Source: Sphingobacterium thalpophilum
GTDB lineage: Bacteria > Bacteroidota > Bacteroidia > Sphingobacteriales > Sphingobacteriaceae
Direction: 5' to 3'
Assembly: GCF_901482695.1 (NCBI RefSeq)
Contig: NZ_LR590484.1
Location: forward strand, 4,216,001 to 4,280,000
Length of the DNA stretch: 64,000 nucleotides
The first letter of the stretch is position 1. The number at the start of each line of letters is the position of its first letter. The position numbers and the translations under genes are program-made. The notes beneath the pieces were generated by a model, which made no database searches, was not told the origin of the DNA, and saw only the letters and a list, made by a program, of their open reading frames with translations. Of the stretch, positions 26,334 to 34,645 are shown piece after piece.

Positions 26334-26739
26334 CTAATTAATCAAATCCAAGGTTTTCAACCTGTCTGATATAATTTTTACGACCGCCGAGGTTCTATTT
26401 TTATCCTTATAGCAAATCCATTCAAAGGAATCTATTTCACTAGATGCTTCCAAAGTTCCGGTATATTCAGCAAAATAACAGGCCATCTTTACCAAAACGC
26501 CAGCTTCTTTGCCATCTGCAGCTGCTTCGAACGTACCGAAATACCGTATTGTGTCATCTAGGATCTCGACGTTAAGTTCCTCTATTATTTCTCTTTTCAG
26601 GCATTCAATATCGGATTCATTAGCTTCTCTTTTGCCCCCGGGTAAATACAGTTTGGATTTCATTTTAGAAAGCGCTGTTAGAACCTTTTTTTCAGAAATG
26701 CAGATCAATGCAACTTTATCTATCGTATTTTTTTTTCAT
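26334..26739 (-). pseudogene. NUDIX hydrolase gene with frameshift in a 9-A run at its start
   Basis: The body is a NUDIX domain: LPGGKREANE followed by CLKREIIEELNV, close to the G-x5-E-x7-REUxEE box. The only good start is the ATG at 26737-26739, directly followed by nine A. In that frame it stops after seven codons (MKKKYDR). With eight A it would read MKKNTIDKVALICISEKK into the NUDIX frame. Either the start has shifted to an internal TTG (26706-26708), or the gene is switched by slippage, or there is a sequencing error. A NUDIX pyrophosphohydrolase would remove a nucleotide-diphosphate derivative. Confidence 0.72.
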
Positions 26740-26999
26740 CGCATGAAATTAATGAATTTAAATTGAATATTATGGTATGCGGTATAAGGAAATGCCCCAA
26801 CCTACCCAAATGTGCGCTAGCGAAATAGTTGCGAGCTTTACGTGACGCAATGGGTCTGACATGAATATCAGACTCAACGATGAGAAAAGACGCTGGAGAA
26901 AGCGATAAGAGTTCTGAGTATTGATTTCATATGTATTTAATGATTTGTAAATACTGAAATAATAGCAAAGAACTATTTTTAAAAAGTTAGATCAATTAA

Positions 27000-27653
27000 A
27001 TGAAAATATACTTTATATCATTTTTTGCTGTATTCATTAGTTTGGGTTCATGTAAGCAGAAAAGCAAGCAGCAGAGTGAAAAATCCAACAATACAGATAC
27101 GTCACAAGTCTCTGGTGTTACAGATTCTCTCGTATCCGTTGATTTTAATATGGATCGGATTCCCGTGTCTGCGCAAGACATTGGTATATTTCCGTACCTT
27201 TCTACCCCTTCGGGATACCGCTATGCGGACGAGAAACAGAAAACATTAGAGGAGAAGTATTTCTTCTACAATGATAGTTTGGTGAGGAAAGTCAGTGGTC
27301 AATATTTTCATGCAACTATTTTTTCGCAGGGAGACGCATTTGAAGATACCTATCTGGTCGGTGAATATAAAAAGGCGATTGCGAACCTGGGAGGGATTGA
27401 GATCTATTCAGGCGGACTGCCGTCGCGGGCTGATGAACTTATCAAAAAAGAAAATCCCGCCTATGTATCGGATATGTATGATCCAAGGCCCTATAAATAT
27501 AAACAGTTCCTAATTCGCACCCCGAAAGAGAATATTTGGATCGAACTTTGCCACGGCCTCAATGCAGATCAGGTTGATCTGACAGTTGTTAAAGAAACGG
27601 CTACGAATGAAAATGAAATTTCTAAAAAACACCCAGATAAAGCGAAAGGATGA
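27000..27653 (+). CDS. hypothetical lipoprotein
   Basis: A 217-residue lipoprotein (MKIYFISFFAVFISLGSC, lipobox LGSC) with a lysine/serine-rich linker (20-35) and a globular part beginning IPVSAQDIGIFPYLSTPSGY. Similar segments occur in front of OmpA domains in some Bacteroidota proteins, but no OmpA domain is present here. Role unknown. It is a single gene flanked by more than 200 bp on both sides. Confidence 0.7.
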   Translation: MKIYFISFFAVFISLGSCKQKSKQQSEKSNNTDTSQVSGVTDSLVSVDFNMDRIPVSAQDIGIFPYLSTPSGYRYADEKQKTLEEKYFFYNDSLVRKVSGQYFHATIFSQGDAFEDTYLVGEYKKAIANLGGIEIYSGGLPSRADELIKKENPAYVSDMYDPRPYKYKQFLIRTPKENIWIELCHGLNADQVDLTVVKETATNENEISKKHPDKAKG

Positions 27654-27924
27654 TTACAAAACCTTCTAGCTAAACAGTAACTTTGAAGATCGATTTCGTT
27701 ATTTGAAACAAATCCTCCGATTTATACCCTGTGCAACGATTTCGGGTATAAAATTTATATTGCCCTAGAATAACCGACAATCACATATGGATGTATACAT
27801 GTGCATATGGCTGACCTTTCAGAGTTATGCCAATAGAACATCATTTCAATGAAAATAAGCCGCCCAAAAATGTTAACTTAGTGTATTACCTTGATTGTAA
27901 TGTCTAAATTTTTGAAATTACCTT

Positions 27925-28500
27925 ATGCACGATTCTCAACAATATAAAAAAGAGCAGCTGACGATTGATCTCGTATGGGCCAACAAAGTTGGATTATTCA
28001 TATTAATTCCCATCGTTATTGTATTTGGTGTACCGTTTTATTGGGTATGGAAATCACAGCTAAGTTTTAAAAGCGTGTTTGGAGAAGTAGGGGTACTGGA
28101 CAGTATCTATATTTTTGGAGTTCTTATGGCTGGAATTGGCTTGCATGAGCTTATACATGGCATTACATGGGCTATTTTTGCCAAGAGAGGATTTAAATCC
28201 ATAAAATTTGGCGTGCTATGGAAAATGCTGACGCCCTACTGCCATTGTAAAGAACCGCTAAAAGTGAAGGAATATATCATTGGAGCTATTGCTCCAGCGA
28301 TTCTTTTGGGTATTCTTCCTGCTGTCTTCGCAATTTTTAACGGCAACGTTGGCATGCTAGTCTTCGGCATGTTTTTCACTATGGCGGCCTGTGGGGATTT
28401 TTTGATTATCGATCTGATTCGGAAGGAAGATCCGAATGATCTTGTCGAGGATCATCCCACAGAAGCCGGGTGCTACATTTATCGAAAAATCAGCGATTAA
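27925..28500 (+). CDS. DUF3267 putative membrane zinc metalloprotease
   Basis: A 191-residue membrane protein with four hydrophobic segments and the zinc motif HELIHG (about 73-78), as in DUF3267 proteins, a family related to site-2-type metalloproteases. Further conserved features are FGVLWKMLTPYCHCKEPL and GAIAPAILLGILP. Proteolysis is inferred from the HExxH-type motif (HELIH); the substrate is unknown. Confidence 0.85.
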   Translation: MHDSQQYKKEQLTIDLVWANKVGLFILIPIVIVFGVPFYWVWKSQLSFKSVFGEVGVLDSIYIFGVLMAGIGLHELIHGITWAIFAKRGFKSIKFGVLWKMLTPYCHCKEPLKVKEYIIGAIAPAILLGILPAVFAIFNGNVGMLVFGMFFTMAACGDFLIIDLIRKEDPNDLVEDHPTEAGCYIYRKISD

Positions 28501-28570
28501 ATAGAAATTGATTTCCTCACACTCCATCAATTTCTTACGCATTTACTATCTCTTCTATATTGAGCACAGG

Positions 28571-29152
28571 TTACTCGGAGCACAATGGATTTAATGTACT
28601 TTTGATGATATCCAATAACATCTGAACGACCTCCTTTTTCGATAGGGGAAGTACTGTACCGACGCCCGCATATCCTTCCAGATACGGAACCAAAAAACAT
28701 ACGACTTTCTCGGGCAACTGAGCATGCGGCCGAATTAATTCTGTGAGCCATGCGCAATAATCTTTGTAATATGCATCAATGGCCAGTTCCAGATCTTTGT
28801 TGCGGGATGATAAAGCAGAAATTTCCCTGAACATGATTGCCTGATCCGATTCTTTTGCATTATATAAGAGGAGATCCAGCAACTGTTCGAAAAAGATACT
28901 CCCTGAACTGGCCTGATCAAGAGCAGACTGTTCCATTCTTGCCATGATCGCCTCCTGGCACCCACTAAAATATTGTGCTATCGCGGCCTTTAACAATGCC
29001 TCTTTATTTGGATAGTAATATTGCAGATTGCTGAGCGAAATATTTGATGCTTTTGCGACTCCTCTCATCGAAAGGTTTTCTCCGCCTTTCTTGCTTAAAA
29101 GATCAATGGTGACATGTAAAATATGTCCGATTTTATCTCCCTTTTTTGTCAT
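28571..29152 (-). CDS. TetR/AcrR-family repressor
   Basis: A 193-residue TetR regulator: N-terminal HTH (about 8-54, NLSMRGVAKASNISLSNLQYYYPNKEALL) and a C-terminal ligand/dimer domain. It is divergent from the NAD(P)H oxidoreductase at 29279, and two copies of a palindromic operator lie between them. Autorepression and repression of the reductase are inferred. Confidence 0.94.
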   Translation of the reverse strand: MTKKGDKIGHILHVTIDLLSKKGGENLSMRGVAKASNISLSNLQYYYPNKEALLKAAIAQYFSGCQEAIMARMEQSALDQASSGSIFFEQLLDLLLYNAKESDQAIMFREISALSSRNKDLELAIDAYYKDYCAWLTELIRPHAQLPEKVVCFLVPYLEGYAGVGTVLPLSKKEVVQMLLDIIKSTLNPLCSE

Positions 29153-29176
29153 AATAATTCAAAAATAGACATAATA

Positions 29177-29228
29177 TTTGAATGCTTAGGTCATGTGACC
29201 TATATTTGTTTATAGGTCATACGACCTA
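29177..29228. promoter_or_regulatory. divergent promoter region with two TetR-type operators
   Basis: Two near-perfect palindromes, AGGTCATGTGACCT (within 29187-29202) and AGGTCATACGACCT (within 29213-29228), flank the plus-strand -7 box TATATTTG (29201-29208). A TTTG -33 element lies 20 bp before it (29177-29180). A bound dimer would block the -7 element directly. Confidence 0.8.
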
Positions 29229-29278
29229 ACTGTAGTTTTAATTTTCATGTTGACAATAAAACTCTAACTTGTTACTAA

Positions 29279-29809
29279 ATGAAGATCCTAATAATTGTTA
29301 CACATCCTCATTTGTCCGAATCCGTGGTCAACAAAAACTGGATTGCGGCGTTAGAAAAGCACCCGACACGATTCACCGTTCATCATCTGGATGCCGTATA
29401 TACCGATGGTAAAATTAACGTCCCTGCGGAGCAGGCTCTTGTAGAGCAGTACGACAATATTGTTTTTCAATTTCCATTCTATTGGTTTAATTGCCCTCCA
29501 TTGTTAAAGCAATGGTTGGACGAAGTATTGCTTTATGGTTGGGCCTATGGTAGTAGCAGCGGTAAAAAAATGCAAGGAAAAAAAATTGCCTTGGCTATAT
29601 CGCTAGGAGCAGAGGAGGCTGACTATCAAAGAAGTGGCAAATTCAAATATTCATTAGCCGAATTAACTCGTCCTTTTGAGCTGACATTTGCGTATGTCCA
29701 TGCGGATTATAAAGGGATTTTTGCGCAGTTTAGTGCTGGCCCTGAAAGCGACTCCCAGTTTAACGAAGAAAGTGCGAAAAAATATCTCTCTTTTCTGGAG
29801 CAGCTTTAA
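29279..29809 (+). CDS. NAD(P)H-dependent flavin oxidoreductase (flavodoxin-like fold)
   Basis: A 176-residue protein of the NAD(P)H dehydrogenase (quinone)/KefF-MdaB type. Features are ILIIVTHPHLSESVVNK at the N-terminus (flavin phosphate loop), FQFPFYWFNCPPLLKQWLDEVL and KKIALAISLGA. It reduces quinones or nitro/azo compounds using FMN or FAD; the specific substrate is not known. A TetR repressor is encoded divergently, so the substrate or a related quinone may be its inducer. Confidence 0.92.
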   Translation: MKILIIVTHPHLSESVVNKNWIAALEKHPTRFTVHHLDAVYTDGKINVPAEQALVEQYDNIVFQFPFYWFNCPPLLKQWLDEVLLYGWAYGSSSGKKMQGKKIALAISLGAEEADYQRSGKFKYSLAELTRPFELTFAYVHADYKGIFAQFSAGPESDSQFNEESAKKYLSFLEQL

Positions 29810-29964
29810 GATGTGAGACTTTTATGTTCTTTAGATTTCGGTAGTAGATTAACATTAAATACGTGTAGCGTTATATATAATAACGGCGTTCTCTCAATTA
29901 AGTACAGTCAGAAGCCGTACTTGACTGGCCAATTTTAAAATAAAAAACGAATTATATAACAAAG

Positions 29965-30372
29965 ATGAAAAGATCAGTATTTTTTACCGTATTCAGCTTG
30001 AGCACTGTGCTACTTTTTTCCTGCAATAAAGAGGAAAATGTAAGCGTTAACGAGCTAGAAGGAAAGTGGGAGCTAAGTGCGTCAATCGATGGTTATACAG
30101 GACAAATGGAAGAATTAGATCCCGGAAACGGAAAAATTGTGGAGTTTGGAACGAAAGACTATCGTTTCATCGAGGATAATAAGATCATAAAACAGGGTGA
30201 ATATACCATTGAGAGGAAATTAAGTAAACTTACCAATAGAGAAGAGTCGTATATTATATATGACGGCATGAAAGATGGTATTCCACAGACCTATACCATT
30301 CAAGAGGATGAGCTTACATTAAGTATTCATGCTATGGATGGCCCCGCATCCATTTACAGGAAAATAAAATGA
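29965..30372 (+). CDS. lipocalin-like lipoprotein
   Basis: A 135-residue lipoprotein (lipobox LFSC, Cys about 20). The mature part begins NELEGKWELSASIDGYTGQME and continues as a small beta-barrel, as in lipocalin-like domains common in Bacteroidota. The ligand is unknown. It follows the oxidoreductase gene by 156 bp and is probably a separate unit. Confidence 0.72.
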   Translation: MKRSVFFTVFSLSTVLLFSCNKEENVSVNELEGKWELSASIDGYTGQMEELDPGNGKIVEFGTKDYRFIEDNKIIKQGEYTIERKLSKLTNREESYIIYDGMKDGIPQTYTIQEDELTLSIHAMDGPASIYRKIK

Positions 30373-30643
30373 TACCCCTATAAAGTAAGAAAATTCTCTT
30401 CTACTGTATCTTATTCTCTGTCATTTTTATTGGCAGTGCGACGATAAAAAACAATACGTTGTCCCTACATACTGACAGGGCAGCGGATGGGGAGGGGGCC
30501 GAAAGCATCGATTCTATCATCATTGAGCTAAAACATGGATCTCCAAATTTTCTTTACTTATATAAGAATAGTTTTCCGGACAATATTTTGTATAGATTTT
30601 TTGCGTAGAATAGCTAATTTAGGTGGTCAAAGCAGTACATTGT

Positions 30644-31546
30644 ATGTCAGGAGCTAAAGATAAAATCAGCGAGTACCATCTGAATAAACATCAGCCTAAA
30701 AAGCCGCAATTTGTTGTACACGATCTTGCAGCATATATAGAGCAGCATAGTGAAGACGTTACTCACCCTCATATTCATAGCTTTTATCAGATTATCTGGT
30801 TTAAACGAGGATCAGGAAAGCATTTCGTGGATTTTAGCGGATATCCTGTGGCCGAAAATTCCATTTTTTTTGTAGCAAAGGATCAGGTACATTATTTTGA
30901 CGACAAGAAAAATTACGAAGGTGTTCTCATTCATTTCAATGAGCAGTTTTTTGTGCATGGCAGGGGTGAATTAGAATTCTTTCTTAAATGTAATTTGTTT
31001 GATAACAACTATCAGGCGCCTTATTGTCGTCTGGAAAGCGACACCGGTGAAATATTAGATCAATATCTGCGTTTGATCCGAGAAGAGCTGGGAGGTAGGA
31101 TTGAAGACCGATTTGGAAGTGAAGAACTGTTGCGTGCATATCTCGTCGCTTTTCTGATACAAATTCAACGCCAAAAGAATTTATCTGAAAGAGTGAGTGG
31201 GATGTTGTCCTATCGGGTGGATGATAAGAAAATGCAGCTGTTGAAATTTTTAAATCTCGTTGACAAGCATTATACGAAAGGTACCACAGTTACACAATAT
31301 GCTCAGAACCTGTTCATTTCAACGAGAACATTGTCAGCGCTCACGAATCAGTTATTGGGTAAAAATCCTTCAAGTATTGTTCAGGAACGTATAATTCTCG
31401 AAGCACAACGTCTGCTTCTTCATTCCGAACTCAATGTCAGTCAGATCGCTTTCCGTCTAGGTTTTGATGATACATCCTATTTTGTAAAGTACTTTAAAAA
31501 GCATACCCAGATCTCACCGGCCGAATTCCGAAAATCCATCCAATAG
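30644..31546 (+). CDS. AraC-family regulator with cupin sensor
   Basis: A 300-residue AraC regulator. The ATG at 30644 (MSGAKDKISEYH) is chosen over an upstream GTG. The N-terminal cupin (THPHIHSFYQIIWFKRGSGK) is followed by an AraC HTH pair (about 210-300: TVTQYAQNLFISTRTLSALT and NVSQIAFRLGFDDTSYFVKYFKKH). It is convergent with the small-protein/MFS gene cluster on the other strand. Target unknown. Confidence 0.92.
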   Translation: MSGAKDKISEYHLNKHQPKKPQFVVHDLAAYIEQHSEDVTHPHIHSFYQIIWFKRGSGKHFVDFSGYPVAENSIFFVAKDQVHYFDDKKNYEGVLIHFNEQFFVHGRGELEFFLKCNLFDNNYQAPYCRLESDTGEILDQYLRLIREELGGRIEDRFGSEELLRAYLVAFLIQIQRQKNLSERVSGMLSYRVDDKKMQLLKFLNLVDKHYTKGTTVTQYAQNLFISTRTLSALTNQLLGKNPSSIVQERIILEAQRLLLHSELNVSQIAFRLGFDDTSYFVKYFKKHTQISPAEFRKSIQ

Positions 31547-31613
31547 GATGGATGAATTGCGCCGTGCTGTTGTGAGAGAACCGCTGATAGCTATTATATA
31601 CTATTTTCAGAAG

Positions 31614-31901
31614 CTAGGCAACCTGATAAATTTTGATGTTAGGGTTGCCAATGATATAGGGCTTCAGAGACACTATAAAATCCGCATTGAATAGCCTGCT
31701 GACCAAGTAGCCCTGTGCATCTTCCATACTGCAGAAGCCATGTAAGATGCGGACGTCTTCGACATGTACCCATAGCTCATTGCATAAAGCCCCCTTTACT
31801 GTTGTCAGAAATGGTTCTTTGTACATATTGTATACGGCTGTTATTCCGGCGCGGTCTAATCCTTCGATTGTCAATGATATTTCTAAATATGCCTTTGTCA
31901 T
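31614..31901 (-). CDS. small ABM-like dimeric alpha-beta-barrel protein
   Basis: A 95-residue protein, MTKAYLEISLTIEGLDRAG..., of the length and strand-helix pattern of antibiotic-biosynthesis-monooxygenase-type or dabb barrels. No catalytic residues can be assigned. A frameshifted paralogue lies just upstream (32019-32305), and an MFS transporter gene before that, so the three look like one operon. The call to the ABM class is tentative. Confidence 0.65.
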   Translation of the reverse strand: MTKAYLEISLTIEGLDRAGITAVYNMYKEPFLTTVKGALCNELWVHVEDVRILHGFCSMEDAQGYLVSRLFNADFIVSLKPYIIGNPNIKIYQVA

Positions 31902-32018
31902 TTTGATGATAAATTTATGTTAACTGCTTTTGCGGCCCCAACGAGTTGCTGCAATCAAGAGAAACTTCTGGATTAAAACGTAAAGACTGCCTCCAAAGAG
32001 GCAATCTTTACCGTCGTA

Positions 32019-32305
32019 CTATACGGCCGAGTATACCCGAATTTCAGGATCAGCTTGGAGGTACGGCTTTAACGAGACAACAACGTCATTGGTAAAAAGT
32101 GTTGTATGCAAGTATGCCACAGCCTCTTCTGCCGATTCAAAACCATGCAGTACCTGGACATCATCTGTTCTAATCAAAAGTTCCTTGGAAACTGCCCCTT
32201 TGATAGTTCTAAAAACGGTGCTTTGTATTTACTATATACAGCTGCTGCCGCTTCTCTGTCAGCATCGTTAACTTTTAATGTGATTTCTAAATACGCTTTT
32301 GTCAT
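32019..32305 (-). pseudogene. frameshifted tandem paralogue of the 95-aa protein
   Basis: Reading from the ATG at 32303-32305 gives MTKAYLEITLKVNDADREAA, then SKGQFPRNF-stop. One base earlier in the other frame it continues as AVSKELLIRTDDVQVLHGF, EEAVAYLHTTL, VVVSLKPYLQADPEIRVY. This aligns along its whole length with the intact protein at 31614-31901 (VRILHGF, VSLKPYIIGNPNIKIY). The frameshift, a missing A near 32195-32201, lies at TCAAAGGGGCAG. It is a recently broken duplicate or a sequencing error. Confidence 0.85.
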
Positions 32306-32329
32306 GATATTTTCTTTTAAATCTGTTTA

Positions 32330-33529
32330 TCAAAGTTCGGAGATCAGCACAGGGGAAGCTTTGTTTGCCATAAACCGCATTACCATGAGGGCAATGATGA
32401 GAAAAGGAATGACCGCAATATTTACACCCTGCCAGCCCCAGTATTTGAGGATACCTCCTGCGGAGAAACTTGATGCGCTCATGACCGTAAAAACAAGAAA
32501 ATCATGAAATGCCTGTGTTTTTTCTTTCTCCTCTGACAGATATACCTGTGTAAGTAATGCAGAGCCGCCGATATACATAAAATTCCAACCTATGCCGAGA
32601 AAGATCAGCCCCGAGATAAAATGCATGAAATCCGTTCCTGTCAATGCAAAGATCAAGTGTATAAGTAGGATAATGATGCCCAGGAGGATGACCCTATTGA
32701 CACCATATTTCTTGATCAGCGTTCCTGTGAAAAATGACGGCACAAACATACCTAGGAGATGCCATTGAATGACGGTCGCCGAAGCACTGTCAGAGTGCCC
32801 ACAGTGCTGCATGGCTATAGGTGTTGCCGTCATGATCATCGTCATGACCGAATAACCAACGGCAGAAGAGATCAGTGCTGTTATCGTGTTTTTCTGAGTT
32901 ATAATTACCTTTAAAGACCTTCCTGACCTTATAGGTTCACTGCCGGATACTGCTTTTGGGCCTTGAAGTTTCAGCGAGAAAATGACAAAAAATGCAATCA
33001 AGCTCAAAATCGTGATCGATAAGAATGAATAAGCAGAGGTGGCACTTCCCATATGTTGCGTATAGCGTGCCAAATTGGGACCTACAATAGCTGCTGCCAC
33101 ACCCGCCGCCATAACGATAGCAATAGCTTTTCCTTTGTTATGCGCGGGTACCGAATCCGCTGCAGCAAAGCGATAGTATTGGGCAAAGCCCTGATAGCAG
33201 CCGATCAGCATTGTTCCAGCAACAAAAAGACTGAACGAACGGGTGATAATTCCGTAAAATGAAAGCAGTCCTGCTATAATGCCAAACCAAGTTCCCAGCA
33301 TAAAGGTCCTGCGTTGCCCAATCTTTTTCATGATCAATGAAGCGGGTATCATCGTCACTGCGGTACCTAATGAAACCACCGAAACGGGTAAGGTCGCGAG
33401 ACTCTCGTTGGGAGCAAGCTGTAGTCCAACTAATGCCGACAGGGTAGCACCGATAAAGGAGCTGGTCTGGTACAGTGCTTGAGAAGATGAAAGCAGGAAT
33501 ACATTATTCCATTTTGTTGCAATAACCAT
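32330..33529 (-). CDS. MFS transporter
   Basis: A 399-residue major facilitator with about 12 hydrophobic helices and the MFS loop motif KKIGQRRTFMLG between helices 2 and 3. It ends KASPVLISEL. It would export or import a small molecule by proton exchange; the substrate is unknown. The small-protein pseudogene and its intact paralogue follow on the same strand within 25-130 bp, suggesting co-transcription. Confidence 0.92.
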   Translation of the reverse strand: MVIATKWNNVFLLSSSQALYQTSSFIGATLSALVGLQLAPNESLATLPVSVVSLGTAVTMIPASLIMKKIGQRRTFMLGTWFGIIAGLLSFYGIITRSFSLFVAGTMLIGCYQGFAQYYRFAAADSVPAHNKGKAIAIVMAAGVAAAIVGPNLARYTQHMGSATSAYSFLSITILSLIAFFVIFSLKLQGPKAVSGSEPIRSGRSLKVIITQKNTITALISSAVGYSVMTMIMTATPIAMQHCGHSDSASATVIQWHLLGMFVPSFFTGTLIKKYGVNRVILLGIIILLIHLIFALTGTDFMHFISGLIFLGIGWNFMYIGGSALLTQVYLSEEKEKTQAFHDFLVFTVMSASSFSAGGILKYWGWQGVNIAVIPFLIIALMVMRFMANKASPVLISEL

Positions 33530-33897
33530 AATGCAAATTTCTCTTCTATGCGCTTAGCAGAAAGGTGTAAATTGGAAAAAATACGGTAGTTTTCAGCATG
33601 GTCATATTGCAAATCATCGATCGAAATTGTTTATCACCCGCCGATGGTCTGTGTTGTCGGCGCTCTTTCAATGGGTTTTTGGTGACTTCAACGCTAAGGC
33701 TGACGAATGATCATAACCGGATCGCCTGTTTAACCGATTAGAGAATCCCGCTGCTTTTGTCATGGGACAGGGGATAGATCAAAAAGATGGATTTGTCGCA
33801 AATCGGTTTCTATCTTCTTGCCCACAGTAGATAGTTGTCTTATTGCACATTTCATTTTTTTATTTAACTTGTATAAGTTTTCTAAAAAACCAATATC
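33530..33897. other. divergent intergenic region, no gene seen
   Basis: 368 bp between the minus-strand MFS gene and a plus-strand lipoprotein gene. Neither strand has a convincing ORF. A promoter-like TATAAGTTTTC lies about 20 bp before the lipoprotein start; no clear operator is seen. Confidence 0.4.
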
Positions 33898-34551
33898 ATG
33901 AAAAGACAACTGAAACTACTGTCCGCTTTATTGGCTGCTATTTTGATTACTAATTGTGGTAACCCTAAGGAGTCAAACGAAAGTGTAGAGAATGAAAAAG
34001 AAACCGCTGGAATCGCAGATGTGGTCAAAGGTGTATCTAACTTAGATAACCTGACTGACGGTACCAAGAAAATGGAGGAACTCCAGGCTAAATTGAAATC
34101 TGAAAAACCTTTAACCTCTGAAGAGCTCAAAGCGTTTCTTCCTGAAAACTTAGATGGTTTGAAGAGAACATCTTATTCTGCTGGCTCCTTGTATGGAGCG
34201 GGTGTTATTTCTGGTAATGCCGCTTATACATTAGACGATCAAAAGAGCATTGAAATTAATATCATTGATGGGGCAGGTGAGTCCGGAGCTGCAGTAGTTA
34301 GTCTTGCGCAGATGGGTTTTATGATGGACTCGGAAAATATTACGGACACAGAAGTAGAAAAAACAGGTGAATTTGAAGGTAGGCGGGCAAAGACGCGAGA
34401 CACTAAGGCGGAAGAAGGTTCAACAGAAAAGAGTTCCGAAATCAGCTACCTTGAAAAAGACCGCTATTTGATTACCTTAAAGGGCGAAGGTTACAGTTTG
34501 GATGAATTAAAAGGATTTGTGTCTAAATTAAATGTAGGAGCTTTGAAATAA
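33898..34551 (+). CDS. hypothetical lipoprotein with helical mature domain
   Basis: A 217-residue lipoprotein (lipobox ITNC, Cys about 20) with a serine/glutamate-rich linker. The following domain (about 65-215) contains LTSEELKAFLPENLDGLKR, GAGVISGNAAYTLDD and YSLDELKGFVSKLN. No family is named with confidence. It is closed by a hairpin terminator directly abutting the IS element. Confidence 0.72.
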   Translation: MKRQLKLLSALLAAILITNCGNPKESNESVENEKETAGIADVVKGVSNLDNLTDGTKKMEELQAKLKSEKPLTSEELKAFLPENLDGLKRTSYSAGSLYGAGVISGNAAYTLDDQKSIEINIIDGAGESGAAVVSLAQMGFMMDSENITDTEVEKTGEFEGRRAKTRDTKAEEGSTEKSSEISYLEKDRYLITLKGEGYSLDELKGFVSKLNVGALK

Positions 34552-34605
34552 GAAAGAGTTTGTAACGGACACAGACCGTATCCATAGTTGAAAAAGCATT
34601 TGCCT

Positions 34606-34637
34606 GCTTCCCCGAGTTGATGAGGGGAAGCTTTTTT
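34606..34637 (+). terminator. terminator of the lipoprotein gene
   Basis: A perfect 8-bp GC-rich stem GCTTCCCC / GGGGAAGC with a 10-base loop and a T6 run. The IS256-type left end begins 8 bp later, so the element inserted beside, not within, the terminator. Confidence 0.88.
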
Positions 34638-34645
34638 GTGGGACT

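Noticed and set aside
30386..30609. Open frame without ATG, with a signal-peptide-like start (KKILFYCILFSVIFIGSA)
   Set aside because: No start codon and no ribosome site; could be a decayed exported protein, but there is not enough support to list it.
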